Notes: generated from the letters alone by a model not told the origin. Counted from the stretch's first letter, positions 48,293 through 60,910 are shown. The stretch is DNA of 64,000 bases from Diadema setosum (GCF_964275005.1 NC_092701.1:31683919-31747918); one strand, 5' to 3'. Numbers and translations are program-made.

Positions 48293-48577
48293 TTCACTTC
48301 CGTGAATTTTGGGACCTGCAGTTTTACGAGCTAGCTTTTATGTAGGCCCCATCATTATTTCTGTCACTTTTTGATATAGCTTTGTAGCATAACATGGCCA
48401 TTAACATCTGTGTTTAGGACGTTATTAATTTTGTAAAGCGAAGTCCAAAGATCTGGTTGTAGGCTATACATTGCATTCTTGTAATTGTTGTATCAATGTC
48501 AAAGAATGTGTTGTTCCTTTGAACAATATGGAAATTAGAAAATAAAATTGAACTGACCTAAATTGAACTGAACTATA
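48293..48577 (+). mobile_element. LINE 3' end with ATTGAACTGA tail
   Basis: Noncoding text ends AAAATAAAATTGAACTGACC followed by ATTGAACTGAACT, as in CR1/L2-group tails. It begins an 875-bp stretch absent from segmental copy 1. AATT lies at both edges of that stretch. Confidence 0.55.
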
Positions 48578-49503
48578 AAAGTAAGGTCCTATTTCCCGTT
48601 ACGTACTGCGTGCCTGTGCCCGTAACTACTTGGCGAGTGTCAGACTGTAGCTTCAAGTTTTTTCTGGAGGGGGGGGGGGAAACACTCAAAGCGATGAAAT
48701 TAAGGGATGTTTAAATATCTTCTTTTCTGTCACTAGAAGTGAAAGAGCTAAGTATATCGATGACTGGATGATATTCATTTCAATTTAGGTCAAATATAGT
48801 GCGATGACTGACCATGTTTTGTTTCACATCAAAATTTCAAAAGAGCCTTTAAGTGTGTACATGATGCCAATTACCAAATTCTTTCCCAAATACTATGAAA
48901 GATACTCATTGGAGGACATCCGTAAAATGAAAACTTTATGTTGAGGGGAAAAAAAAACTTTCGACACATCAACCCGAAAATATTTCATGTTCCCCCCCCC
49001 CCCCACACACACACACACAGAAAATATGAAAAATTGAAAAATAAATACAAATGAATAATATTCCAATTACGTTATCATAAAAATTGATAATAACAAGTTT
49101 AACTATTCTTACGACAGAAGAAGAACAATGACAGAAGGCAAATTGCACATACCCTCATATATAATTTGGTGTATATACAATTCATATCTTAAAATTTTTG
49201 AAGAGAATATTACAAATAGATGAATATTTTCATTAGGATACCAACAGTTACATACAATTACAATGATTCACAGATATTGGAATTAATTTCAACCGACAGC
49301 TGATTAATTAGAATTAAAGACGAGAAAAACTACAACACCGAGACATGGTGCAAACATCGTAATACGCAAGACACCAGATCATGGCTGTCAGTATTGAAAA
49401 AATAAAGGGAGAAAGACAAAGGGGAGGAAACATCGAGGGGGTCGGACAAGGGAGACGGGTGTGAAAGCGAATAAGATAAGGAGAGGACAGAAGCGATATA
49501 CAT

Positions 49504-49510
<7 letters not shown>

Positions 49511-49554
<44 letters not shown>
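49511..49554. repeat. (TA)n microsatellite
   Basis: About 22 TA units, left of the perfect hairpin. Confidence 0.95.
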
Positions 49555-49558
<4 letters not shown>

Positions 49559-49583
49559 CGAATTCACGTATTGGCTCCAATAT

Positions 49584-49735
49584 AACGAAGAATCAAGAAA
49601 TAAACTAGTAATGCATTATTTCGCCAATAAGAATGAGTTTATTGAACAACTCAAATTTTCGGTGGCCTCCACCTTCTTCAGGAGTCTATTCTTATTGGCG
49701 AAATAATGCATTACTAGTTTATTTCTTGATTCTTC

Positions 49736-49738
<3 letters not shown>
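49584..49738. mobile_element. Element with perfect 51-bp inverted ends
   Basis: 49584-49634 is the exact reverse complement of 49688-49738, with a 53-nt centre. It is flanked on both sides by (TA)n. On the minus strand the centre reads CTGAAGAAGGTGG, AGG, CCACC, GAAA (49681 to 49657). This is the same layout as the ends of the Penelope-like element at 24606-27072, so this may be the inverted-terminus remnant of another such family. Confidence 0.75.
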
Positions 49739-49786
<48 letters not shown>

Positions 49787-49813
49787 TTATGTATGTATAT
49801 ATGTTTATGTATA

Positions 49814-49860
<47 letters not shown>
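49739..49860. repeat. (TA)n-rich microsatellite
   Basis: Two long TA arrays with TATG/TGTA interruptions between them. Confidence 0.93.
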
Positions 49861-49861
<1 letters not shown>

Positions 49862-49935
49862 AAGCACAAGAAACAAAAAAAAACAGGAAAAGCGATCAGA
49901 AACTATACTCGGTTGACAGTTTCGTGGAAACGATT

Positions 49936-49937
<2 letters not shown>

Positions 49938-49983
<46 letters not shown>
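49938..49983. repeat. (CA)n microsatellite
   Basis: About 23 CA units. Confidence 0.95.
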
Positions 49984-49985
<2 letters not shown>

Positions 49986-50081
49986 ATGAAGCTGAAGTAA
50001 CAACAAATTCGAAATACCAAATTCGCAGCAAAAGAGAATAGAAGGAAAAAAAAAACAGAAAAGCATATCGTAGTGGTCATC

Positions 50082-50157
50082 AAAATGTGGATACCGCGAC
50101 CTACATTCTCAAGAAGAAAAAAAGTGAAGACTGATGTAAGCTATTGCTAATAACAGT
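50082..50157. other. Small inversion inside segmental copy 2
   Basis: The stretch is the reverse complement of 34278-34353 in copy 1, with few substitutions. The sequence to its right (ACACTGTACATTTAACC) is in the same orientation in both copies. Confidence 0.85.
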
Positions 50158-50936
50158 ATACACTGTACATTTAACCATTCCGATTTGATGGATTAAACCT
50201 AAATCATGGAATTCTTTGCCATAGGAAACCGTGATAAGTGATAGGGGCCTAAATTGGAAATTTTCTGCAATTCAAAAGATTGAAAAGAAAAAGTGGAGAA
50301 ATAAAGGAAAGATGGATAGAGAGAGAGAAAGAAACAGACGGAGAGACGAATAGCCGGAGAGAGACAAATAGAGAAGGAGAGAGAAAAAAAGAGAAAATGG
50401 TATGTTTCACATTCACGGAACAGTAATTTCAGGTAACTGAGTTCAGCAGACTATAACTAGAGAGGGAACTGTGGAGTCAGTGGACCGATGTAACTGTTCT
50501 ACAACGTGGTAAAGCCAAATGATGAGCATTTTCATAGACTACGACCAGTTTCAACATGACAGGACTGTGACAAGAGATGGCGGTATTTTGCAGATGCTAA
50601 GCAGATTGCTAAGAGTGATTTTGCAAAACGTGTTAGAATATCTGCGAGGGATCGAAATCAATGTTAACCAAGGAGGTCACCATAGCCAGCATAAGTCAGG
50701 TAGGATACTTATGCGAAGTACCCTCTTCTGCTCTCTTTCAGTTTCTGCTGCCTGGTTCATGAAGAATCGTTGTGCCCCTTCGGGCCCTGGGGAATGGGAC
50801 CAAATCATCTTCTTGAAGGCACATGATCAAAAATCTTTACCAAACTTGGTCGTAGGTTTTATTGCTAGGATGATAGAATGTATCTTAGCACAAAATGGGC
50901 GCCATGCACTGTACTTCGGGGGCCCCAGGAAGTCCT

Positions 50937-51617
50937 GGTCCCTGTTTCACAAAACTGTTCTTAAAGTTACGCATGACTTTACGAGCGATTGGAATATGAA
51001 GTGTCAATATGTGTGCCCATTTTTTCCCCTTACGTTTTAACAAAGTACGATTGTACGTCAATATTTCATCTACATTGGGGTAAAGTACACTTTTAACCAA
51101 AAACGTGTATCAACATGAAAGAATAATCAATATCATCTGCAAATTTCAACTTCAGCTATTGAAATTAACAATGACTAGGAAACCCACTTGGTTTGCCCCT
51201 TTAAAGGGGAAGGCTAGTAACTGATCAGTGGGAATCATTGGAAATGCTGGGAGAGATTGTTCCAATCCTTATGGGATTCATTCAAGAGTTTATTGTATAT
51301 CTATTGTTGTGTGAAAATGATTTGCTTCAGAACGGTCTCATATTCAAGTAATGTGCAGATTAATGCTCCGTCACTGACTAGGGACGCTAACCTGGAAGCA
51401 TTAAACTGCACATTACTTGAATATGAGACCATTCTGAAGCAAATCATTTTCACACAACAATAGATATACAATGAACTCTTGAATGAAGCCCATAAGGATT
51501 GGAACAATCATCTCCCAGCATTTCCACTGATTCCTACTGATCAGTTACTAGCCTTCCCCTTTAAGTCGTTCGTAAAGTCGTGAGTAACTTTGCGAACAGC
51601 TTTATGAAACAGGGCCC
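50937..51617. mobile_element. MITE with CCCTGTTTCA ends, in segmental copy 2
   Basis: Same element as 35045-35365, here carrying the TTAA-flanked MITE in its interior. Confidence 0.8.
51205..51560. mobile_element. TTAA-flanked foldback MITE (piggyBac-type)
   Basis: Arms of about 165 bp, nearly complementary, start AGGGGAAGGCTAGTAACTG on each side around a centre of about 25 bp. TTAA abuts both ends (51201-51204, 51561-51564). Segmental copy 1 has a single TTAA at the corresponding site (about 35309-35312). It sits inside another MITE (50937-51617). Confidence 0.9.
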
Positions 51618-52517
51618 AGAACAACCAAATTAGGGAATCCTTGAAAGATCTTCTATAAAAACCTGCATGCTGTGAGTAAATACGATGTTCATGAGTTAGT
51701 TACTTTCAAGTTTGTCTATGACAGACTTAGGGTGGCCCCTTAGGGCCGGGGACCATACTTGGGGGTACTTTCCGCATTTTCCTTTATTGTTCTTTTTTTT
51801 TGGGGGGGGGGGGGACGCATGATAAAATTGTCTAAAAAAATTGACGCTTACTATTTCCAGTGTGATAGAATATACGAATGGACATCTTGCCTCCATGAGG
51901 GTCCCCTACAGCTTTCCGAGTTTGGTATGTTCTTCTTACAATCATGTCTTAGGTAGGTCTAGATTGCATGGAAAGTGAACTTGCGACACTCAGGTGAGCG
52001 CTACTACCCTCCCCCCCCCCCCCCACCTCCCCGGGTCTCCTGTCTCTATTGATGCCCAAATGCAAAGATGCATACACCATACCTTTTTTTCTTCATTTTT
52101 TTTTATTTCGATTTCATTCCTCGCTTTACATTCCACTTTGTTTGAAAAAACCAAATAAATCAACAAACATAATATCTCCTGTCTTAAAGAGTACACTTAA
52201 ATAAATCTACTTGAATGCTCAGGTGAACACATGAGCAGATATTCACATATTCCCCCACCCCCACCCCCACCCCCCCCCCCCCCCCCCAAACGTGTAAAAC
52301 CAAAGATCCTTGATTTTTTTTTTCCTTGATATTTATTAATTTCATTCAAATCCGTCATGAATCAACCCATTCTGGATGTAACATGAACAAAAACAATATG
52401 AATACAATTCAAAACATAATACACACAACCAACAACCAACATAATACACATACGAGCCCGCGCGCAAACACCTACACACACGCACACACACACACACACT
52501 CACAACACACACACACA

Positions 52518-52551
<34 letters not shown>

Positions 52552-52881
52552 GCAATGACTGTCGCCCTGCACTCTGTGCGATAACAACAGGTGTTGATTG
52601 TTGTGTCGAAATGTTACAAAGGCAGATCGACTTTGAAGTATCGGTGGCAGTCACGCATTTCCAGGGAAACCGCCATATCATGACGCTGCCTAATGAAATA
52701 CGTCCTGTACATGTGATCTGTTGCAAAATGCCCCCTGAAAGTTTCCTGACGGTAGTAAGCATGCAATGTGCCTGGAAAGCTCAGAAATAGGCCGCATGGC
52801 TCAATTTAGTGAGCTGTTGTGCACTGCCCGTCTGTCCGTCTTGTTCATCATACATAAACTTTCCACTTTTGTCTTTTAGCA

Positions 52882-53067
52882 CAGTGCACTCCCGTTATAA
52901 CGAACACGGTTATGAAGAAATTTTGGTTACAACAAAGTAAAAATTCAGGCCGCAACATTAACTACTCTATATATTTTTACTGTTTATATGTTCGGTTACA
53001 ACGAAATTTCGATACATCGAAAGAAAACTGCCGGTCCTGCGGACTTTGTTATAACGGGAGTCCACTG
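52882..53067. mobile_element. MITE with CACTCCCGTTATAACG ends (mariner-like)
   Basis: Left end CAGTGCACTCCCGTTATAACG, inverted right end GTTATAACGGGAGTCCACTG. TA follows the right end; the left flank is CA. Length 186 bp, no coding capacity. The TIR style suggests a Tc1/mariner relative. Confidence 0.8.
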
Positions 53068-55798
53068 TATACAGATGACTGGATTTTGCTCATCAAACTT
53101 GGCAGGAATCATCAATGGGGGTTAAAAAAAGCTTGTACAAATGGTGATCGGTGCCTCCAGTAGGGCCCGTAGCACCGCCCATAAACCCCAAATCTATGAT
53201 TACCAGGATGTTGATTGCCCAAGAGGCCTATATTGCAATCCCCGAATGCAGTTGTGTATCAAGATTCTTGTAAACAGTTTGCCTCAGAGTGTCATGAAGG
53301 CGAAGTGTGAGCGGATGAGCGCAAGACTGGCGGGACTCTTGTTTCACTCATAACATGTCTCTATCCCAAAGGGTGTCGAAGGTATTATTTCATCCGTACC
53401 TCTGTTCTTTCGTGCGTCCGTTCGTCCCAAATCTTTCGCCAAATATGACTGATGTGTTCATTAATTCACTGTATTTACACATTTGCTTGGGGTAAAATTT
53501 CCCCTCAAAATATCAATTTATAGCTTTAACTTCAGCCGGGGCTGTCCAGCCTTAACACAGGCCAGGGATGTCCGATAGGAATACACTTGTAATACTCGAT
53601 TAAAGGAATGCAAGCTATCTGCACAGATAAACAATTGAGGCTGCTTCAGTGGTGAGATGAATGGGTTCGTGCGTTCGTGTATTTTAGTGCAGCTCATTTT
53701 CCAACTACATGGTATACGGTATGGCTATACAATCAAGGGTTACGGGGATACAAAGGGATTCTGCAAAGCAGGATTGCGCTTGAGAAAGCGGACTGGCACT
53801 CGTAGTCACTGATGGAGATCAATTTGAGTCGTTCGAGCAAATGCTTCTGAATTATGTTGGCCTGTGTCAGAATCCCGTGTCACTCAAGTCTGTCAGTTCG
53901 TCTCAATTAAGAGGAGCCTAAAGGCAGAGCTAGGGCGGCTCTAGGGAGATAGAAAGAGGAGAAAGAGGGGGAAGGGAGCAACTTAATTAGGCGTAGAGTA
54001 ATTAGCCACTTGACAGATTTACGGCGGACCAGGGTTCCTCAGCCTCACGGTGACTGAACGACGAAATGACAAGCAGAAGAAAAACATTCGGCGGTGTCGA
54101 CTGGCCGATTCGACGCATCCATCCTGTACCAGAAATAGATAAGACAGTTCTCATCACGATGGATTCGTCACCTTTCCCTTGTCAACGATTAGTGCTGCCC
54201 ACACCGCCCTAGTCCTGCCTTCATCACTGAGCGATGACTGACTATGAAAGTGTGCTCTGCCATCGATGCCCATTGTCTGCAGGGTAAAAAGAGTTCTGGC
54301 ATGGATGGAGATCTATTACCGGTGCTCCCCGTAGGTTACATCCATACTGCCTTGGTGGCAATGACCGTATCTGTCGGCACGGAAGGTGGATATGGAAATA
54401 AGCCAAGACCATGCGTAGCTGGCGACGGAATGCCATAACAACTCTACCCCCCCCCCCCCCCCATAAGGCATCACTTCCGAATATTCAGTGTATCCGACTC
54501 AGTAGTATCACCATCCAACTTAGGTTCTCTGATTAGAGAACATGCGATATCCAAGGTTCTCTGATTAAAGCATCAAAACTAGCATGTTCGTGCAAACGAA
54601 ATTACCCTATCTATGATAGTTGTACTTGGCTATCACTTGAAGCTATTTGTCACACAGATCATTAGCTAAAGATACAAAGCATGTACGTAGTCCTTGTCAG
54701 ACTGGTCCACTTCCTTTGGCTCCAAAGTTCCCACAGCTCTGTAGAATTAAGAGCTTCATGAATGTGAAGTGTAAGACAGTAGTGACGTTGTTAATGACTT
54801 GGTTTACTTCATCCATCAGGACAGCCTCACAGTCACAGGAGAACCACAACACAGCAGTATGCATCATTACCACAGTATGGACAGATACCAAATGTTGTCT
54901 TTTATATCCCGAGCTTGAAAGAGACCCGGGATATCAGAATAAATTATCTTGTCCGTGGTGAATGCTCGCACAGGGCAAGCCTAGATCTGGAGACCTCAAT
55001 GCCACTATTTACCATTTGCAGATGAAAAAAGGAAACACCCAGCCTTAGTACTTCAAAAGAGTTAGGGATAGAAACAACCAAAGTAATACTGTTAATCAGT
55101 ATAACCATTGTTAATTATTGTTAAATATACAAAATATGAAGGATAGTTTTATTAAAAATTATTTCTAGAATAAACCACCAACAGCTATGGTTATTGAGAG
55201 AATTAGTGATATCTCCTTATATTTGTGGCTTTATGGTGGAATTTTTATATGGTAGGATGTTTTGTGATACGACTGAACTATACATATGCATCAAACGTGA
55301 TAACTCGAACATCGAACATGTTTTTTGTTGTGTGTGTGTGTGTGTGTTGTTGTTGTTGTTGTTGTTGTTGTTTTGATCGCTGTTCCCAATGGTAAACAGT
55401 AGCGTTACAGTTTCGGAATGCGGAGGCAATATCCACTAGACCAGAGAAAGTGGCTGACGAACAACATGGACCGGGCTTGCTACTTCCACAAGATGGATGG
55501 TATACACGATAGGGGGGTTGAGTGGGAGGATTGAAAAAGTTTCAGATTCTTCTGGGCTACAGGGACCGAACAGGTTGCTTAGCGGTGATACATACACGCG
55601 ATGATGATGGCGACGACGACGACGACGACTACAATGATGTGTCAAATAGTGACAAATACAGTGTAAGATGTTGCTAGTAGGTATTGGCAGGAAATCATTG
55701 CTCCTAGCATTGCCGAAAATCAGTAATGACTGGCATTGGTCTTTCTCCGATATACACTCACACAAATATATATAAAGATCTATAGAACTATCTATCTA

Positions 55799-55878
<80 letters not shown>

Positions 55879-57131
55879 AGAGGTAAGGTGTGTGTGAAAA
55901 AAGCACTACATTCTAATTTTGTGACACACATCGTATACTATAATATGCAGAATTCCATACTAATTAGCAGATTGTCTGCTTTACCAATTTGAGTAATTGG
56001 GCATGACAATTGTGCGGTCTTTGGATGAGTCAGGGAATAAGTATAGGTTGTAGTTTGCCTCAGCTTCCAGTACCCCCTTCACTCTATTTTAAGCTTATTT
56101 TAGTAGCACCGTTTTTCTGGACGCTGATTAGCTAAATTTTGACGTTTAGACCACTCGTACTCCATGCCTTGTGACGTGGTTGAAGTGGTAAAAACCAAAA
56201 TTAGATCCATTACGTAAGCAAGGGAAGAACATGACACATTTGTAACGCTTATCGTCACGTTCATCTTTCCCACTCTTTATCACCAACGCTAAATTAAACC
56301 AGTGACAGGTGTCATCTTTGATAAACTCTTCTGCTCTTCGGCAAATAGGACGCACGACAAAACAATACGATCCTTTAAAGAATATGGACAACAGCTGCGG
56401 ATGAATTCACTGAAAACTGCTGAGACTAAAGGAAAAAATAAATCAGATGAATTTCAGAAGTCAGAAGATTTGTTTAATTGAGCCTGGTTTATCGTGGCAA
56501 GAGAGAATCCATTGTGGTATGATTCCTGCAAGGAAAGCAAAGTTAGACATGATTTTTCTTCTGCGCCAATATCGCCATTTTGAAGAGAAAAAGCCTGGAT
56601 GTCTTCCCACATTATCTTTCCCACATTTGACGGTACTTTTTCGGGTATATCATGAATTCAGTAATTGTAAATCAATTTGTTGTAATTGATCAAGTATTTC
56701 GTAGTCCACAAGATAACAGCTGGGTGGATCTTGCAAGCATGCCCAACAATTCAGAACACAATCTAACAAACATCTCTTGAGATTGTGGGCCGCTAACAGA
56801 TGTACACATCTTTTAACGCTAGCACAAAGAAGCATTCAGTAAAATACAACTGCATAATTTACACACTCTGTATATAAGGATCTGGACTCTTCCCTTCAGC
56901 ATTTTCGTTTTGATATTGATTAATGAAGTGGTGTATTACATTGTACATGACCCCTGCACAAATACCTAATATGAATACACATGTTGCACGCGCATAATAC
57001 ATTACCTTTCATCTTTCTCGCACTATTGAAAAAATCTACCTTTTGTGAGAGGCAAACCCGAGTTAAATCCCCCTTAAGGTTTACCTGGTCAAGCCATGCA
57101 TATGATTATGCTGACGGTCTCCTGCTACTTT
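53068..57131. other. Gene-poor interval
   Basis: No gene I can support. It holds a C run at 54447-54463, GT and TTG runs at 55329-55371, and a TATC/TA/TG compound microsatellite at 55789-55875. Isolated open stretches at 53190-53353 (Cys-containing) and 54647-54961 have no recognised domain. Confidence 0.5.
55789..55875. repeat. Compound TATC/TA/TG microsatellite
   Basis: TATC units, then about 17 TA units, then about 19 TG units. Confidence 0.93.
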
Positions 57132-57425
57132 GTTGAATAAAATTTACAGCCTTTTATGATTTATACCACCATAATTAATGTCGTATAACGGTTATGCTGT
57201 AGCATTATAACCAGAGAACGTAATGTATAAAATGTATTGTTGAATCAAATGTACAGCATTTTTATGCTTTATATAACCATAACTGTTTTATAACAGTTGT
57301 GCTGTACAGTAGGCCTAATATGAGAAAGAATAAATGTATAAATGTATTGTTGAATCAAAGGTACTGCCTTTTATAATTTATGCAACCTAAACTTTTTGAA
57401 CAGTTATGCTGTAGTATTATGATTA
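57132..57425. repeat. Tandem repeat, three units of about 110 bp
   Basis: Units start GTTGAATAAAATTTACAGCC (57132), GTTGAATCAAATGTACAGCA (57239) and GTTGAATCAAAGGTACTGCC (57349). Each contains a TTATGCTGTAG-like word. Confidence 0.85.
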
Positions 57426-57645
57426 TGAAAATGTACTTTGCATTCGCTCCTTTGTAATTTAGTTACGTTTTATTTAATTTTTAACAATATCGTAAATTCA
57501 TTATATTTCAAACAAACAAAAGCACATAATGACGGGGATATTATGCTCAAATGGAGGTCACTGTTATCTTACATAACGTTCTCGTACTGAGGCTAGACAT
57601 CAGCGTACCTCGAGTTAACGTATATTATGATAGGATAATATATAT

Positions 57646-57889
57646 GAAGAGTTTGTTTGCAAAAACCGATAGGTCCATATTTGCCAAATGGAGATATTTG
57701 CGATTAAAGGTCAAGAAAAATATAGAGAATAATAAGAAAATTTTTGCTTCTTTTGACCGTAACTTCAAAAATATACCTTTATATGTAGTGACCAATATAT
57801 CATTTAAAAGGTATTATTTTGTACTTAATGACAGAGATCGTACTTCAAAATCTTCAAAAATGGACTTATCGGTTTTTGCAAACAAACCC

Positions 57890-57892
<3 letters not shown>
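57646..57892. mobile_element. Inverted-terminus element flanked by TA repeats
   Basis: Left end GAAGAGTTTGTTTGCAAAAAC continues with CGATAGGTCCAT. The right end is its inverted near copy (ATGGACTTATCGG, then AAACAAACCCTTC). A (TA)n array follows at 57893-57932 and ATATAT precedes. Confidence 0.7.
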
Positions 57893-57932
<40 letters not shown>

Positions 57933-57936
<4 letters not shown>

Positions 57937-59597
57937 GTATTATATATACATATATATATTTTATATTTATATTCATATAATCAAATACTAGTTTAAAAAG
58001 GTAATTTGTATATGAGACAACGGAATTTCGCATTCCTTGTGAAACTCACACGTCGATTGCTATTTCTTTCAATCATGATGAAAAGAACTGTTTTATTGAA
58101 TGCCATTCTATATATATTTACAGCACATAATCACTGACATATTGATTGAATACAAAGTACACATAAGATGAACTCACTTCACATAAGTAAGATAATAATA
58201 TACTAAAGAAGAAGAAGAAGAGTAAATGCGTATCAAGATGGACAAAAGGAATCTTCATGTGACCCGGTGTCACAGTAGTGGCCGTTTTCTTTTTCTTTTT
58301 CTTTTTATTTCAATTTAATGGTATGTAATGGCTATCGGTATACCAAGTATACAGGACGAAAATCAGAAATATTGTATCTACTGGTTCTGAATTGGATTTC
58401 TTGTTTTTGTTTGGTCGAGCAATATTGTGGTGACAGAATCGAAAAATTTTAATCGTTCCCAGTATCAAAATCATGTCGTATGCACTCTCCGCACGTTACC
58501 ACGTAAGATTTCCATCAAATTCGAAATCAGCCGAGATTAAACTCAGAGATATTCATTTTTTTTTCAATTGTTATCATCTGTCATTTCATATAAATCGTGA
58601 CACTTTCAGTCGTGCACAAGTAAGAATGTTATTTTTCGTCACTTTACCAGTGAACCGCAGCTACAAGGATATGCCTTAGCTAGGCCTATTTGCGAGGTAG
58701 GATATACAACAATATTATGGACTCTGTTGCTGAATTTCTTATTCATTTACTCATGATTCAATAGTTTATCATTCATTCATATTATGCATTTGTTGACCCC
58801 TTCACTTATGTAGTGTGAAGTTTTCAAATGCAGCCACAGCATTCAAATATCAGTTATGGACAACTCAGAAGTGACTGGACATAGTTTCTTCCTTTGGAAA
58901 AGTCAGAATAGGTATGATAATATAGAATCTAGGCCTACTTATTTTTGCATTGCGCGGTTAGGATTACTAATCTTCCTGGTGGGTTTTATGCCGCGAATAA
59001 ATTAGGCTGGAAAACAGTGCGAAGAGCAACAAGCAGTGATGCATTACACAGAGCCACTTCCCTGCCTGTGGCAAAATTTGGACCTATTTCATGATAACAT
59101 TATGGCGTCTATAATAGAGCAATCAACGACGGGAATGCATTACATGCGCGATGTACACAATTCATCGCACAATTTTAACTCCGTTCGCCATTTCCAGTCA
59201 TCCAAGATGCCAAACTTTGCGCGCAACCAACGAGTATTGTAATCGTGCTCCTCACAAATGCCTTACTCTTGACGTAATCTTGTGACGACCAAGGCGGACA
59301 CATCCGACCTATGAGAGCATGGTTGTCTACACACAGAGTTCGCGCACAATATTTGATAGCCAACCAGCTGCTGTACCGAGCTCAGTGTCAAAAGTCACCT
59401 CACATCGAAGAAGCTCAGAAAATGATGACTACGTTCCTCCATGTTTGAGCGCGACAAGAGAGGCTCCAATTACTTCACAGTTTGAATATCAGCAAATATA
59501 TCACAAATCATCCCTTTTCAAAAGGAACATCAAAAGGTATCAACTGTCTTCAGTAAGAATGTCGGTAGGCCATGTACCGCGGAATACCGTTCAGTCC
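57933..59597. other. Noncoding interval, includes probable 3' UTR of the carboxypeptidase gene
   Basis: No exon supported. The part next to 59598 should be the 3' UTR of the reverse-strand gene. A (GAA)n run lies at 58206-58222. Confidence 0.45.
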
Positions 59598-59911
59598 TCA
59601 AGGCGTTGCCAACATCGGCTTCCGGTTCACCGGTTCTGCTGTCTGTTCCGTCCGACATCCCGTCCGTTTCTGGAAGCCCATGTCGTCGAAGGCCTGCTTG
59701 ATCTCGAAGAGGATGTTGTCGGTGTCGACGTCGTCCAGCTCCTCCTCCACGCACTCGGGCTCGGGCTCGGCATCCTGGAGCTTGAACGACATCCACGTGG
59801 CTCGGTTGCGCTTTACCGTTGCCACTCGGCTCCGGGGCTTGTATCCGGGAGCCTCCACTGTTATGGTGTATAGTCCAGGCATTAAAAGCCGCCAGAAGTC
59901 ACCGTCCACAG
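59598..59911 (-). CDS. Last exon of an M14 carboxypeptidase (E/N/D type)
   Basis: Metallocarboxypeptidases of this subfamily remove C-terminal Lys/Arg, for example in prohormone processing. The exon starts after an acceptor at 59912-59914 (AG preceded by CTGCCTTCTTGTT) and stops at 59598. It encodes VDGDFWRLLMPGLYTITV then EAPGYKPRSR, the signature of the transthyretin-like domain that follows the catalytic domain. The tail is acidic (DAEPEPECVEEELDD) and then has a possible amphipathic helix (NILFEIKQAFDDMGF). The tail is hydrophilic to the end, so a GPI signal is unlikely. A helical tail recalls CPE membrane association, which is inference. Catalytic exons lie at higher coordinates, probably beyond the window; the upstream intron contains a LINE. 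Member (E, N, D, Z) not decided. Confidence 0.82.
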
Positions 59912-60899
59912 CTGTTGTACGGGGATTAACAAGAAGGCAGAGCAGTGGAGTTTAGTTAAGCCTTAAGGTAGAACTTTAGACAGCATCGAACTGTAAAAGC
60001 CTACATTAACTTAGAAATGTTAAAATCTTAGATACCCCGAGGCGATATGGACGTATGCGCTTGGAGAACAGGAGTTACTATATCGTTTGTTTAAAATCAT
60101 TGTCTCGTTAACATTACAGAAATTGTAGAAAATTCCATTACTTCATTTCTTGTTCATTCTGAATGAAATTTTAGCTTTACTGTCTGTTTGACTTTATTCA
60201 GAGTCCATAACGGAGGGCCATTTCCCCTGTGAGTCACAACAGAAACTATCCTCCTCCATACAATCTACTGTCAGACAAGCCTATAGATTGCCATTCTTAA
60301 TATCCACAGTGGTCACATGAGCACACGTGTACATGACAGCTTTCAGAAATCCAATACAGTGTGACTCATTTTTCGGGGTGGCCTTTAATATTTTCCTTTT
60401 GTGACAAACAAAGTTAGTCGACAAGGGGGCGAGTACTTTCCGTCACGTCTGCTAGAACTGCCGATCTTTTTGAAGGAGTTTCTGCATTTATTATCCTTTT
60501 TATATATCATATATTGTACCGGCATGGGCAGACACCCTGGAGAATGCTACAGGGATGGTCTTCCTGGAACACGGACGTATGAGCCCCACGTGACCAATTA
60601 TGAGACAGGTAACGTCTGATGGCAGTATAAATCTTCTTTCTTATTCTTGTCAAACCCTCTTCGAGTGTGCAATGACATGAGATTTCGATTGTTGGGGATG
60701 GGGGTACGGAAGAGGGTTTCTAATCAAAGAAAAAAGAACACCGACCCTGTATTTCCTAATTTCCTATCTCAGCCCTTTGTCGATTGTCGTAAATTGGACA
60801 TGATTTGTCATGGGAGAGACCATCAATATTGTCGAGTTACTGGCATGTAAGTCATAAGTTGAAATCCTAGAAAGTGATTGTCGACATGATTACACCGGC

Positions 60900-60910
60900 A
60901 ATATTGTATG
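60900..60910. repeat. Target-site duplication, left
   Basis: AATATTGTATG, repeated at 62875-62885 right after the LINE A-rich tail. Confidence 0.88.

Larger units (their letters stand above)
47895..52576. repeat. Segmental duplication, copy 2 (expanded)
   Basis: Matches 33801-36298. Relative to it there are insertions at 48293-49167 (with a LINE tail), about 49236-50081 (TA arrays, a perfect hairpin, a CA run) and 51205-51560 (a MITE). There is also an inverted stretch at 50082-50157 and a replaced stretch at about 50805-50905. Confidence 0.9.

Noticed and set aside
53190-53353. Cys-containing reading frame (CPRGLYCNPRMQLC)
   Set aside because: Short, no donor at the expected end, not matched to a family by eye.
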